Positions 55,838-64,000 of a DNA stretch of 64,000 nucleotides are shown here, in pieces. The stretch's first letter is position 1; each line of letters opens with the position of its first letter. Below the pieces are notes generated by a model. It did no database searches. It was given only the letters and a program-made list of their open reading frames with translations, and was not told the DNA's origin. The translations under genes were made by a program, and so were the position numbers. The stretch is from Photorhabdus asymbiotica (lineage in GTDB: Bacteria > Pseudomonadota > Gammaproteobacteria > Enterobacterales > Enterobacteriaceae): contig NZ_RBLJ01000003.1 of NCBI RefSeq assembly GCF_003634575.1, positions 248,001 through 312,000 on the forward strand, given 5' to 3'.

Positions 55838-56947
55838 ATGCAACCCATTAATACATCAAATCCAGATAATACCGCATCATATGTTAAAGACGAGGTAGAA
55901 ATAACGAGTTCTACAATCGCGTTGTCTGAAATTGTTTCAGTGGTAAACACCTCTGACGGTCGGCTTGAGGTTTTCGGTGTGGGCACTGACAAGGCTGTAT
56001 GGCACAACAGGCAAATGGCACCACATACAGGCTCTCCCTGGTCCGGCTGGAGCTCACTTAAGGGACAGGTCACCAGCAAACCCGTCGTTTACATCAATAC
56101 AGATGGTCGACTGGAAGTATTCGCACGCGGCACAGATAATGCACTCTGGCACATCTGGCAAACCGCCACCAATGCCGGTTGGTCAAACTGGCAATCTTTA
56201 GGTGGAGTGATTACCAGTAACCCTGCGATATATGCCAACACTGATGGCCGCCTTGAAGTTTTTGCACGCGGCGCTGATAACGCACTCTGGCATATCTCAC
56301 AAACTACCGCTCATTCCGGCCCATGGTCGAGCTGGGCCTCGTTGAATGGCGTGATCACCAGCAACCCCACAGTCCATATCAACTCCGACGGTCGGCTTGA
56401 GGTCTTTGCTCGTGGTACCGATAACGCACTCTGGCACATCTGGCAAACCGCTCCTGATTCCAACCTGTGGTCAAGTTGGGAGTCACTCAATGGCATAATT
56501 ACTAGCGACCCTGTGGTCATTGACACCGCTGATGGTCGGCTTGAAGTCTTTGCGCGTGGTGCCGATAACGCACTCTGGCACATCTGGCAAACTATTTCCC
56601 ATTCCGGTCCGTGGTCAGGCTGGCAATCTTTAAATGGCGTAATCACCAGCGCTCCTGCTGTAGCGAAGAACTGCGACAACCGGCTAGAAGCCTTTGCACG
56701 CGGTACCGATAACGCACTCTGGCACACCTGGCAAACAGTTTCCCATTCCGGTCCATGGTCAAGCTGGCAATCTTTAAATGGCGTGATCACCAGCGCACCA
56801 ACGGCGGTAAGGGACGCCGATGGCCGGCTTGAAGTCTTTGCTCGTGGTACCGATAATGCACTTTGGCTCACCTGGCAAACCGCATCATCATGGTCCCCTT
56901 GGATATCCCTCGGTGGTGTCTTAATCGACGCTTCCGCGATCAAATAA
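55838..56947 (+). CDS. PLL-type seven-bladed beta-propeller lectin, copy 2
   Basis: A 369-residue lectin with seven repeats; an N-terminal extension of about 35 residues (NTSNPDNTASYVKDEVEI) precedes blade 1. All seven repeats keep the RLEVF/RLEAF strand and the DN/DK-ALW or -AVW turn, and the TSNPA/TSAPA strand; the last ends LGGVLIDASAIK as in the other copies. The N-terminal extension is shared with copy 3, so these two are the more recent duplicates. No signal peptide. The role is inferred as sugar recognition in host interaction. Confidence 0.88.
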   Translation: MQPINTSNPDNTASYVKDEVEITSSTIALSEIVSVVNTSDGRLEVFGVGTDKAVWHNRQMAPHTGSPWSGWSSLKGQVTSKPVVYINTDGRLEVFARGTDNALWHIWQTATNAGWSNWQSLGGVITSNPAIYANTDGRLEVFARGADNALWHISQTTAHSGPWSSWASLNGVITSNPTVHINSDGRLEVFARGTDNALWHIWQTAPDSNLWSSWESLNGIITSDPVVIDTADGRLEVFARGADNALWHIWQTISHSGPWSGWQSLNGVITSAPAVAKNCDNRLEAFARGTDNALWHTWQTVSHSGPWSSWQSLNGVITSAPTAVRDADGRLEVFARGTDNALWLTWQTASSWSPWISLGGVLIDASAIK

Positions 56948-57452
56948 TCTAAAAAGGAACCCATTTCTCCCGAGGAGAGCGTAACCTTTCTGGCCCAATA
57001 TGCTAAGGAAAACATTCACTGTGTTATATCGGGCCAGTGGTATAACCGAATTTGCTAGAATTAGCCCAACGTTCAGCTAATAAAATATACCTATACGAAT
57101 TGTGTTCCTTAATAACGATTATCAGATATTTTTAATAAAAACAAAATCGTCATTAAAATAATATCTACAAAATAGAAAACAAAAGAGATTTTAAAATAAA
57201 AAAACAGTTTATATATGATTAGTTTTTTGGCTGGTCATATTTAAAAAGATATATCAACACATATAAAGTTATAATATAAGGTCAAATTTTTATGCTAATT
57301 TAATAATCAGGAGTTAACTTCAGATAAAACATTCATTACCCATTTTGCAAATAAAAGGATGTGAACAAAAACATTAATATTAAATTCAATATTTTTCTTA
57401 TTAAATTGCTACTTAGTGAATATAAAAAATAACTTTTAAAAAGGGTATATAT
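56948..57452. promoter_or_regulatory. Region between lectin genes 2 and 3
   Basis: Left part: a tggcccaatatgctaagg ... atcgggcca stretch (about 56991-57026) that can pair imperfectly and may end gene 2. Right part: AT-rich, with the conserved TATAAT at 57270-57275 and a 178-base leader to gene 3. Confidence 0.55.
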
Positions 57453-58565
57453 ATGCAAAAAGAACCTATTAAAACATCCAATCCAGATAATACCGAGTCA
57501 TATGTTAAAGACGAAGTAGAAATCGAGAATGCTGCAATCGCATTGTCCGCAATTGTTTCAGTGGCAAACAACTCTGATAATCGGCTCGAGGTTTTCGGTG
57601 TGAGCTCTGATAATGCGTTATGGCACAATTGGCAGACTGCCCCTAGCTCCGGTTGGTCAGGTTGGCAGTCATTGAATGGCACAATCACTAGTGACCCAGC
57701 GGCATTTGTCAACGCCGATGGCCGGCTTGAAGTTTTTGTACGTGGCGCCGACAATGCACTCTGGCACATCTGGCAAACCAAACCTCACGCCGGTCCATGG
57801 TCTCAATGGGAATCGTTAGGCGGCGGAATTACCAGCAATCCAGCGGTACATATCAACGCCGACGGTCGGCTTGAAGTCTTTGTACGCGGCGGGGATAACG
57901 CACTCTGGCACATCTGGCAAACCAAACCCTCTGCCGGTCCATGGTCTCAATGGGAATCATTAGGCGGCGGGATCACGAGCGATCCGGCAGTACATCACAA
58001 CGCCGATGGTCGACTTGAAGTCTTTGTGCGCGGTGGTGATAACGCGCTCTGGCACATCTGGCAGACCAAGCCTTCTGCCGGCCCATGGTCTAAATGGGAA
58101 TCATTGGGCGGCGGGATCACGAGCAACCCCGCGGTATATCACAACTCCGACGGTCGACTCGAGGTCTTTGTACGCGGCGGTGATAACGCGCTCTGGCACA
58201 TCTGGCAAACCAAACCCTCTGCTGGTCCATGGTCTAAATGGGACTCATTGGGCGGTGTAATTACCAGCAATCCGGCGGTAAATATCAATGCCGATGGTCG
58301 GCTTGAGGCCTTTGCACGCGGCGGAGATAACGCGCTCTGGCACATCTGGCAGACCAAGCCTTCTGCCGGTCCATGGTCTAAATGGGACTCATTGAAGGGG
58401 GTAATCACCAGCGCCCCAGCAGTCGGGAAAAATTCCAACGGCCAACTTGAAGCCTTTGCACGCGGCGGAGATAACGCACTCTGGCACATCTGGCAAACCA
58501 CATCATCGTGGTCCGCTTGGGCCTCACTTGGTGGAACCTTAATTGACGCTTCAGTGATCAAATAA
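57453..58565 (+). CDS. PLL-type seven-bladed beta-propeller lectin, copy 3
   Basis: A 370-residue lectin. Its repeats are more uniform than those of copies 1 and 2: blades 2 to 6 share DGRLEVFVRGGDNALWHIWQ-type strands (in parts) with GGD in place of GTD, and TKPSAGPWS. Such near-identity suggests recent repeat homogenisation within the gene. An N-terminal extension (IKTSNPDNTESYVKDEVEI) is shared with copy 2. The G-G-D change is next to the sugar-site turn and may alter specificity. Confidence 0.88.
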   Translation: MQKEPIKTSNPDNTESYVKDEVEIENAAIALSAIVSVANNSDNRLEVFGVSSDNALWHNWQTAPSSGWSGWQSLNGTITSDPAAFVNADGRLEVFVRGADNALWHIWQTKPHAGPWSQWESLGGGITSNPAVHINADGRLEVFVRGGDNALWHIWQTKPSAGPWSQWESLGGGITSDPAVHHNADGRLEVFVRGGDNALWHIWQTKPSAGPWSKWESLGGGITSNPAVYHNSDGRLEVFVRGGDNALWHIWQTKPSAGPWSKWDSLGGVITSNPAVNINADGRLEAFARGGDNALWHIWQTKPSAGPWSKWDSLKGVITSAPAVGKNSNGQLEAFARGGDNALWHIWQTTSSWSAWASLGGTLIDASVIK

Positions 58566-58697
58566 TCTGGAAGGAGTTAGAATTAGCTTCACACAAGATA
58601 AACGTAATCTTCTGGCTCGATGCATTAAAGAAAACATTTACTACACTGCACTGGGCCAGCGGTACTTAATTTACTGGAGTTAGCCCCATTTTAACTT

Positions 58698-58740
58698 CCA
58701 AAGGGTACTCCCGCCGACACAAGGCGGGAGTACCCTTTGG
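58698..58740. repeat. Perfect 18-bp inverted repeat (hairpin)
   Basis: Arms ccaaagggtactcccgcc (58698-58715) and ggcgggagtaccctttgg (58723-58740) pair without mismatch around gacacaa. No T run follows, so it is not a standard terminator. It lies between lectin gene 3 and mutS. Confidence 0.85.
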
Positions 58741-59035
58741 AGGAAAAGATGCAGAATATTTATCCATGAAATAATCCATTATTGAATCTCTAAGACCAAA
58801 ATAAATCCTTTTTCTGCCGTTCTTCTAATTTTTCTGTTATTTTTTAATTTCATCGCGCTGTAGCAGTATATCTGTCCTTACTTTCTGACTGATCTATTCA
58901 GATCCTTACAATTTAACCAGACCAAAATTACAACTCACTTTGCGAATTACTTCCAGATTTTACTTGTGTAAGTTTAAAGCTTGGTGCGATACCATAACGA
59001 AAGAATTGATTCACAAACTTAACTAAGACCACTGC

Positions 59036-61591
59036 ATGATTAATACAGAAACTTTCGACACCCACACGCCCATGATGCAGCAGTATCTCCGTCTTAAAGC
59101 GCAGCATCCCGATATCCTGTTGTTCTACCGAATGGGAGATTTTTATGAGCTCTTTTATGACGATGCCAAAAAAGCAGCAAAACTCCTGGATATCTCGCTG
59201 ACCAAACGAGGACAATCCGCCGGTAATCCGATTCCAATGGCAGGCGTGCCACATCATGCAGTAGAAAACTATCTGGCTAAATTGGTTCAATTGGGTGAGT
59301 CAGTCGCTATCTGTGAACAAATTGGTGATCCTGCCACCAGCAAAGGTCCTGTTGAACGTAAAGTCGTTCGCATTGTGACTCCTGGAACGGTGACAGATGA
59401 AGCTTTATTACAAGAACGGCAAGATAACCTGCTAGCAGCTATCTGGCACGATAATCAGGGATTTGGTTACGCCACTCTGGATGTCACTTCCGGTCGCTTC
59501 CAGATATCTGAAATGGCAGAACAGGAAACGATGGTCGCCGAATTGCAGCGTACCCGTCCCGTTGAATTACTCTATCCTGAAAGCTTTGAACATATGGCTC
59601 TGATTGAACATTGCCATGGTCTGCGCCGCCGTCCTTTATGGGAATTTGAACTGGATACCGCAAAACAGCAACTGAATCTGCAATTTGGTACCCGTGATCT
59701 GGTTGGTTTTGGTGTGGAAAAAACCGCACTTGCTCTGCGCGCCGCAGGCTGCTTATTGCAATATGTCAAAGATACTCAGCGCACAGCTCTGCCACATATC
59801 CGTGGCATTACGATGGAACGCCAGCAAGATACGGTTATTATGGATGCAGCAACCCGCCGTAATCTGGAACTGACACAAAACTTGTCTGGTAGTACAGATA
59901 ATACTCTAGCTTCCGTTCTTGATCTGTGTGTTACCCCAATGGGTAGCCGAATGTTAAAACGTTGGTTGCATGCTCCTGTCAGAGATCGCCAGATATTAGA
60001 AAATCGTCAACAAGCTATCGCTACCTTGCAGGAAATTGGGTTGGAATTGCAGCCATTTTTGCTACAGGTAGGTGATCTCGAACGTGTGTTAGCACGTTTG
60101 GCTCTACGCTCTGCTCGGCCAAGGGATCTGGCAAGAATGCGCCACGCATTCCAGCAACTACCAGATATCCATCAAATTATGGACTCCTCAGATTCCCCCT
60201 ATATCAAGCAATTGCAGAAAAATATCGGCAGGTTTGATGAATTACAGGAATTGCTTGAAAAAGCGATTGTAGAAATACCCCCAGTATTGGTTCGGGATGG
60301 TGGTGTAATCGCACCGGGTTATAACAGCGAACTGGACGAATGGCGCACACTGGCTGATGGTGCCAGTAACTATTTGGAACAACTGGAAATCCGCGAACGA
60401 GAAAAACTGGGTATTGACACTCTGAAAGTCGGCTTCAACGGTGTTCATGGCTACTATATTCAAGTCAGCCGAGGACAGAGCCATCTGGTGCCAATTCATT
60501 ACGTCCGCCGCCAGACACTGAAAAACGCCGAGCGTTATATCATCCCTGAGCTAAAAGAATATGAAGATAAAGTTCTGACCTCCAAAGGGAAATCTCTGGC
60601 AATAGAGAAAGCGCTTTACGAAGAATTATTCGATCTATTACTGCCTCATTTGGCCAAATTACAAGCCAGCGCCGAAGCACTGGCTGAACTTGATGTATTG
60701 GCAAATCTGGCAGAACGCGCTGAGACCCTGAATTATGTTTGCCCAACATTGAGTGATAAACCAGGAATTCAAATCACCGGTGGGCGTCATCCGGTTGTTG
60801 AGCAAGTTCTGAGTGAACCATTTATCTCAAACCCGCTCTCTTTATCTTCACAGCGGCGTTTGCTGATTATTACCGGTCCAAATATGGGCGGAAAAAGTAC
60901 CTACATGCGCCAAGCAGCATTGATTACACTTCTGGCTTACATCGGTAGCTTTGTACCTGCTGAGAAAGCTGTCATCGGCCCGGTTGATCGCATATTTACC
61001 CGAGTGGGTGCTTCCGATGATCTGGCATCTGGCCGTTCAACCTTTATGGTAGAAATGACAGAAACCGCAAATATTCTGCACAATGCAACAGAGCAAAGTC
61101 TGGTGTTAATGGATGAAATTGGCAGAGGCACATCGACCTACGATGGTCTTTCTCTGGCATGGGCATGTGCAGAAAATCTGGCGAACCGCATTAAAGCAAT
61201 GACCTTATTTGCCACTCACTATTTTGAGTTGACTACGTTACCGGAAAAACTTGAAGGAGTGGTTAATATTCATCTGGATGCGGTAGAGCATGGAGATACT
61301 ATTGCATTTATGCACAGCGTACAGGATGGTGCGGCAAGTAAGAGTTATGGGCTGGCAGTCGCCTCCCTCGCAGGAGTTCCCCGCGAAGTCATTAAACGGG
61401 CACGTCAGAAGCTTAAAGAGCTAGAATCTTTATCCAACCATGCAACCGCAAGCCATGTCGATACACCACAGCTTGCGTTGCTAACAGAAGAGATATCACC
61501 GGCAGTCGAAGCATTGGAAAATCTCAATCCAGACTCATTGACTCCGCGTCAAGCATTAGAATGGATCTATCGGCTAAAAGATATGGTGTAA
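59036..61591 (+). CDS. mutS: DNA mismatch repair protein MutS
   Basis: An 851-residue MutS (853 in E. coli), which recognises mispairs and starts methyl-directed repair with MutL. The mismatch-binding residues F36 and E38 are in RMGDFYELF with identical numbering to E. coli. The C-terminal ABC ATPase has Walker [14 protein letters not shown], the signature region [14 protein letters not shown], Walker [16 protein letters not shown], and the helix-turn-helix dimerisation end [16 protein letters not shown]. The gene is intact. miaE starts four bases after its stop. Confidence 0.97.
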   Translation: MINTETFDTHTPMMQQYLRLKAQHPDILLFYRMGDFYELFYDDAKKAAKLLDISLTKRGQSAGNPIPMAGVPHHAVENYLAKLVQLGESVAICEQIGDPATSKGPVERKVVRIVTPGTVTDEALLQERQDNLLAAIWHDNQGFGYATLDVTSGRFQISEMAEQETMVAELQRTRPVELLYPESFEHMALIEHCHGLRRRPLWEFELDTAKQQLNLQFGTRDLVGFGVEKTALALRAAGCLLQYVKDTQRTALPHIRGITMERQQDTVIMDAATRRNLELTQNLSGSTDNTLASVLDLCVTPMGSRMLKRWLHAPVRDRQILENRQQAIATLQEIGLELQPFLLQVGDLERVLARLALRSARPRDLARMRHAFQQLPDIHQIMDSSDSPYIKQLQKNIGRFDELQELLEKAIVEIPPVLVRDGGVIAPGYNSELDEWRTLADGASNYLEQLEIREREKLGIDTLKVGFNGVHGYYIQVSRGQSHLVPIHYVRRQTLKNAERYIIPELKEYEDKVLTSKGKSLAIEKALYEELFDLLLPHLAKLQASAEALAELDVLANLAERAETLNYVCPTLSDKPGIQITGGRHPVVEQVLSEPFISNPLSLSSQRRLLIITGPNMGGKSTYMRQAALITLLAYIGSFVPAEKAVIGPVDRIFTRVGASDDLASGRSTFMVEMTETANILHNATEQSLVLMDEIGRGTSTYDGLSLAWACAENLANRIKAMTLFATHYFELTTLPEKLEGVVNIHLDAVEHGDTIAFMHSVQDGAASKSYGLAVASLAGVPREVIKRARQKLKELESLSNHATASHVDTPQLALLTEEISPAVEALENLNPDSLTPRQALEWIYRLKDMV

Positions 61592-61595
61592 GAAC

Positions 61596-62357
61596 GTGTT
61601 TGACAAAAAACTCTTACAACCAATATACCGTTTTTTGCAATGTGAAACCCCGGATTTGTGGGTAGACAAAGCAAAACAGCCTGAAAATTTACCTGTGCTT
61701 CTACGGGATCATCTGTTATGCGAACTAAAAGCAGCACAGAGCGCTATGTATTTGATCCGAAAATATGCTTTAGATCAGCAAAGTGCGGATACACTTCTGG
61801 CATGGTTTAAGCCTTATGAAGATTTTGCTTATAAGAAGATTGGCGATCTTAATTCATTAAGAGGTCAAAATCAGGCTACCAAGCAGATCACCGCCAAAAC
61901 GAATTCACCATATAGTCAAGATCTGATTGATAAAATGGTATTGCTGATTAAAGAAGAATTACATCACTTCTACCAAGTGCTAGAGATCATGGATGCACGT
62001 GATATCAGCTATGAAAGCATCAGCGCCAGCCGTTATGCCAAAGGCATGCTTAGCCATATCATCAACCACGAACCTTATACACTGGTAGATAAGCTGATTA
62101 TCGGCGCTTATATCGAGGCGCGTTCTTGTGAACGTTTTGCCAAACTAGCTCCTCATCTGGATGAAGATCTGAGTAAATTTTATATCTCACTGCTTCGCTC
62201 TGAAGCACGTCATTACCAGGACTATCTTTCACTGGCACAATCTATTGCTAATAAAGATATTACTGAACGAGTTAATTATTTTGGTCGTGTTGAAGCTGAG
62301 TTGATTCAAAATCCAGATAGCGATTTTAAATTCCACAGTGGTATCCCTGTAATTTGA
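61596..62357 (+). CDS. miaE: tRNA 2-methylthio-N6-isopentenyladenosine hydroxylase
   Basis: A 253-residue MiaE-like non-heme diiron monooxygenase, which hydroxylates the isopentenyl group of ms2i6A37 in tRNAs. The four-helix ferritin-like fold supplies carboxylate and histidine ligands, seen in LLCELKAAQSAMYLI, KEELHHFYQVLEIM, EARSCERF and EARHYQDY. GTG start at 61596, four bases after mutS, so it is probably cotranscribed. No frame damage. Confidence 0.87.
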   Translation: MFDKKLLQPIYRFLQCETPDLWVDKAKQPENLPVLLRDHLLCELKAAQSAMYLIRKYALDQQSADTLLAWFKPYEDFAYKKIGDLNSLRGQNQATKQITAKTNSPYSQDLIDKMVLLIKEELHHFYQVLEIMDARDISYESISASRYAKGMLSHIINHEPYTLVDKLIIGAYIEARSCERFAKLAPHLDEDLSKFYISLLRSEARHYQDYLSLAQSIANKDITERVNYFGRVEAELIQNPDSDFKFHSGIPVI

Positions 62358-62380
62358 ATATAGCAATGTCGCATTGATTA

Positions 62381-62410
62381 AAAAAAGGTGAGCTTATACT
62401 CACCTTTTTT
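62381..62410. terminator. Bidirectional terminator between miaE and the zinc-ribbon genes
   Basis: Arms aaaaaaggtgag (62381-62392) and ctcacctttttt (62399-62410) with a 6-base loop. T runs on both strands let it serve miaE (+) and the convergent zinc-ribbon genes (-). Confidence 0.85.
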
Positions 62411-62431
62411 AACTCAATCTGTTAAACCCAA

Positions 62432-62761
62432 TTAAGCTTTCGGACGGGTAAGGAGCACAAATATCCCTAAAATGATATCCCCAACAAGCCAAATCCCCAG
62501 AATCATTGCAGCACCAAGTCCTGTACCAATAGCCGCACCAATCTGTTCAGCATTAGATAATTGATCCATATTTTCAGTAGCTGCATTCATGCCACCAATG
62601 AGCCAATAGGCCATGAGCAGATTAAACGCGATAAATACCCATTTAATGATCTTGCCAAAAAAGCTCCGTTTAGGCTTTCTCAATTGAACACCGCAAGTCG
62701 GGCATTTAATCGAAGTGTCGCTAACACTATTTGAACATTCAGGGCAATTTATTAATGCCAT
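62432..62761 (-). CDS. Zinc-ribbon small membrane protein
   Basis: A 109-residue protein: an N-terminal zinc ribbon with two CxxC pairs (CPECSNSVSDTSIKCPTCG), then two hydrophobic segments (about residues 35-55 and 75-105) separated by an acidic loop NAATENMDQLSNAEQ. The architecture is that of small zinc-ribbon membrane proteins of unknown function. The neighbour at 62771 also carries an N-terminal zinc ribbon, and both are on the same strand nine bases apart, so they form an operon. No enzymatic motif. Confidence 0.7.
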   Translation of the reverse strand: MALINCPECSNSVSDTSIKCPTCGVQLRKPKRSFFGKIIKWVFIAFNLLMAYWLIGGMNAATENMDQLSNAEQIGAAIGTGLGAAMILGIWLVGDIILGIFVLLTRPKA

Positions 62762-62770
62762 TTTTTATCC

Positions 62771-63478
62771 TTAATTAACAGTTCTCACCGAGAAAAATTT
62801 AAATAAAAATTCTGGATTTTTCATAGATCCATCAGTGGTCATGCTCTTTTCTTCGAAAGAGTCAATCGATGATGAGAAGAAATACCCGGAAAATTCGATT
62901 TTCTGGCCAACAGATAACGAAAAGAGCTCATCGTAAATAGCAGAGTCTTTTTCAATTAACGTACCCGAACGAATATCAGAAAATTCATTATTCCATGTTG
63001 CCAACTCAATATTTGGCGACACCTTTACTGACAAAATAGCTTTCCCGTCATTGTTGGTTCTTAGCTCGACTATCGTACCAATCCAAGAATTAACAGAATT
63101 TTGAGTAAATGCGTCAGCAAGTGCCTCTCTCCGCTGCTCCCTTAAAGATGACTTTTGGAGTTCGTTTTTTGCACTCGCATATTTATCCACGAAAGATGAT
63201 ACTATCCGGATAAATTCAGCCTGATCGGATGGTATAGTGACTTCATGTTTTTTTATTACAGTCTTAGTACCAGAAGCCGTATCCGATTGAAACTTTGCAT
63301 CATCCTCATCCCAACCCACTATCATCTTAATCAATATTAAAATAGCGATGCACAAAACAAGAATTTTAATAAGATTTGTTTTTTTTATCTTTACACCGCA
63401 TCCCGGACAAAATTTAGCTGTTTTACTAACATCTTTTCCGCAAGCTTTACATTTCTTAAAAAGACTATCGCTACTCAC
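62771..63478 (-). CDS. Zinc-ribbon protein with a transmembrane segment, unknown function
   Basis: A 235-residue protein starting at a GTG with a ggggggcaa ribosome site. The N-terminal zinc ribbon CKACGKDVSKTAKFCPGCG is followed by one transmembrane helix (about residues 34-50, ILVLCIAILILIKMIVG) and a C-terminal domain of about 170 residues outside the membrane (AEFIRIVSSFVDKYASAKNE ... LSVGQKIEFSGYFFSS in parts) that may be OB-like. No named family recognised. First gene of a two-gene operon with another zinc-ribbon protein. Confidence 0.65.
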   Translation of the reverse strand: MSSDSLFKKCKACGKDVSKTAKFCPGCGVKIKKTNLIKILVLCIAILILIKMIVGWDEDDAKFQSDTASGTKTVIKKHEVTIPSDQAEFIRIVSSFVDKYASAKNELQKSSLREQRREALADAFTQNSVNSWIGTIVELRTNNDGKAILSVKVSPNIELATWNNEFSDIRSGTLIEKDSAIYDELFSLSVGQKIEFSGYFFSSSIDSFEEKSMTTDGSMKNPEFLFKFFSVRTVN

Positions 63479-64000
63479 TTGCCCCCCAAGTCAACACACT
63501 ATCATATGCAATCATTGCATTCTTTAATTGATTTACTTATTAATACTACTAAATACATTTGGCGTCTTATTTTTATAAGCGCAAATCAATGAGAAAATTT
63601 CAGATTATAGGTTTTCGCACACTTAAAACTAAGCTTTAGCATTTTCTATTCCAGTAAAAATGCCATATACCCATTTGTTCCTGCTGCTAAACAGTGATTT
63701 AAACTAATTCCGAATATACCCTTCATCTTTCAAGTTGCTGCTTTGTTGGCTGCGTTCACTTGCCGCCGCACTGCAACTCGAAATCTATTGGGTATATACC
63801 TCATTAGATTTTGTTTTTTGCATAGAATATATTCTCTTTTTCTAACAATAGAAGAGATACAAATACTTAAACAACACATTTTTCTCCGATAATTAAAAGC
63901 CAAATTACATAAAATCTGGTTTATAGTATAATAATTTATTGAAAATAACCCATCATTTGGCCATTAAACAATCAATCACCTTATGGAAAAATACCTGTAT
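63479..64000. other. Right-end intergenic region
   Basis: AT-rich; contains a short ERIC (63715-63796). No gene is recognised before the end of the window. Confidence 0.5.
63715..63796. repeat. ERIC element, short (82-bp) form
   Basis: Starts tacc-type left end (tatacccttc) and ends ttgggtata. Carries the same central deletion as the copy at 1552-1634: after gttggctgc the sequence jumps to gttcacttgccgcc. Confidence 0.87.

Noticed and set aside
54855-58561. Long antisense open frames in the lectin genes (repeats of CQMCQSALS)
   Set aside because: They are the complementary reading of the lectin repeats; codon periodicity and homology support the + strand.
1-64000. tRNA or rRNA genes
   Set aside because: No cloverleaf with a GTTCGAATC-type T-loop and 3' acceptor match, and no rRNA-like stretch, was found on reading both strands; a covariance search was not possible.

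Overview
The window looks like chromosomal DNA of Photorhabdus (Morganellaceae, insect-pathogenic and nematode-symbiotic). This rests on twelve ERIC repeat loci, a three-gene cluster of PLL-type seven-bladed lectins, an MR/P-like phase-variable fimbrial operon, a type VI secretion (T6SS) lipase/immunity island, and enterobacterial core genes (formate dehydrogenase, mutS, miaE, fuc genes). No rRNA or tRNA gene was recognised. Assignments come from reading the sequence; no database search was run.

Left part (1-12 kb): a MATE efflux pump, a three-lipoprotein operon (CsgG-like, DUF4810, DUF799), a Fic protein with no convincing start codon, a complete respiratory formate dehydrogenase operon (fdoGHI) in which the usual selenocysteine is encoded as cysteine, and a YhaO-type serine transporter.

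12.8-17.4 kb: a compact five-gene set on the + strand: an isomerase resembling actinobacterial PriA (HisA fold), a type I phosphoribosyltransferase, a HAD-fold hydrolase, a divergent adenylosuccinate synthetase paralogue and a Nudix hydrolase. It looks like a dedicated pathway for an unusual nucleotide or nucleoside and is the best candidate here for an undescribed system.

18.3-27.6 kb: a ten-gene chaperone/usher fimbrial operon on the - strand, ending in a MrpJ-like regulator. It is preceded by a segment bounded by inverted repeats and by a divergent FimB/MrpI-like tyrosine recombinase, the layout of an invertible promoter.

27.8-45 kb: accessory DNA. It holds a two-spacer orphan type I-F CRISPR array, a decayed hipA, a pRiA4b ORF-3-like protein, a T6SS class 3 lipase followed by three tandem copies of a putative immunity gene (each duplicate carrying the 3' end of the lipase gene; the third copy is broken), a DUF4123 adaptor, and a type I-E CRISPR-Cas locus. 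That locus has cas3 and all Cascade genes but no cas1/cas2. Its array is degenerate and invaded by two ERIC elements. Removing one of them, with one TA, restores a 32-bp spacer exactly.

45-58.6 kb: a Fic/HTH protein whose Fic motif lacks the catalytic histidine, with three TGGCGCGATTAT copies upstream; an L-fucose catabolic locus (fucA divergent from fucP-fucI-fucK-fucR); and three PLL-type lectins sharing promoter and leader sequences. Fucose use and fucose-binding lectins side by side suggest a functional link. The right end is housekeeping (mutS, miaE) plus two zinc-ribbon membrane proteins.
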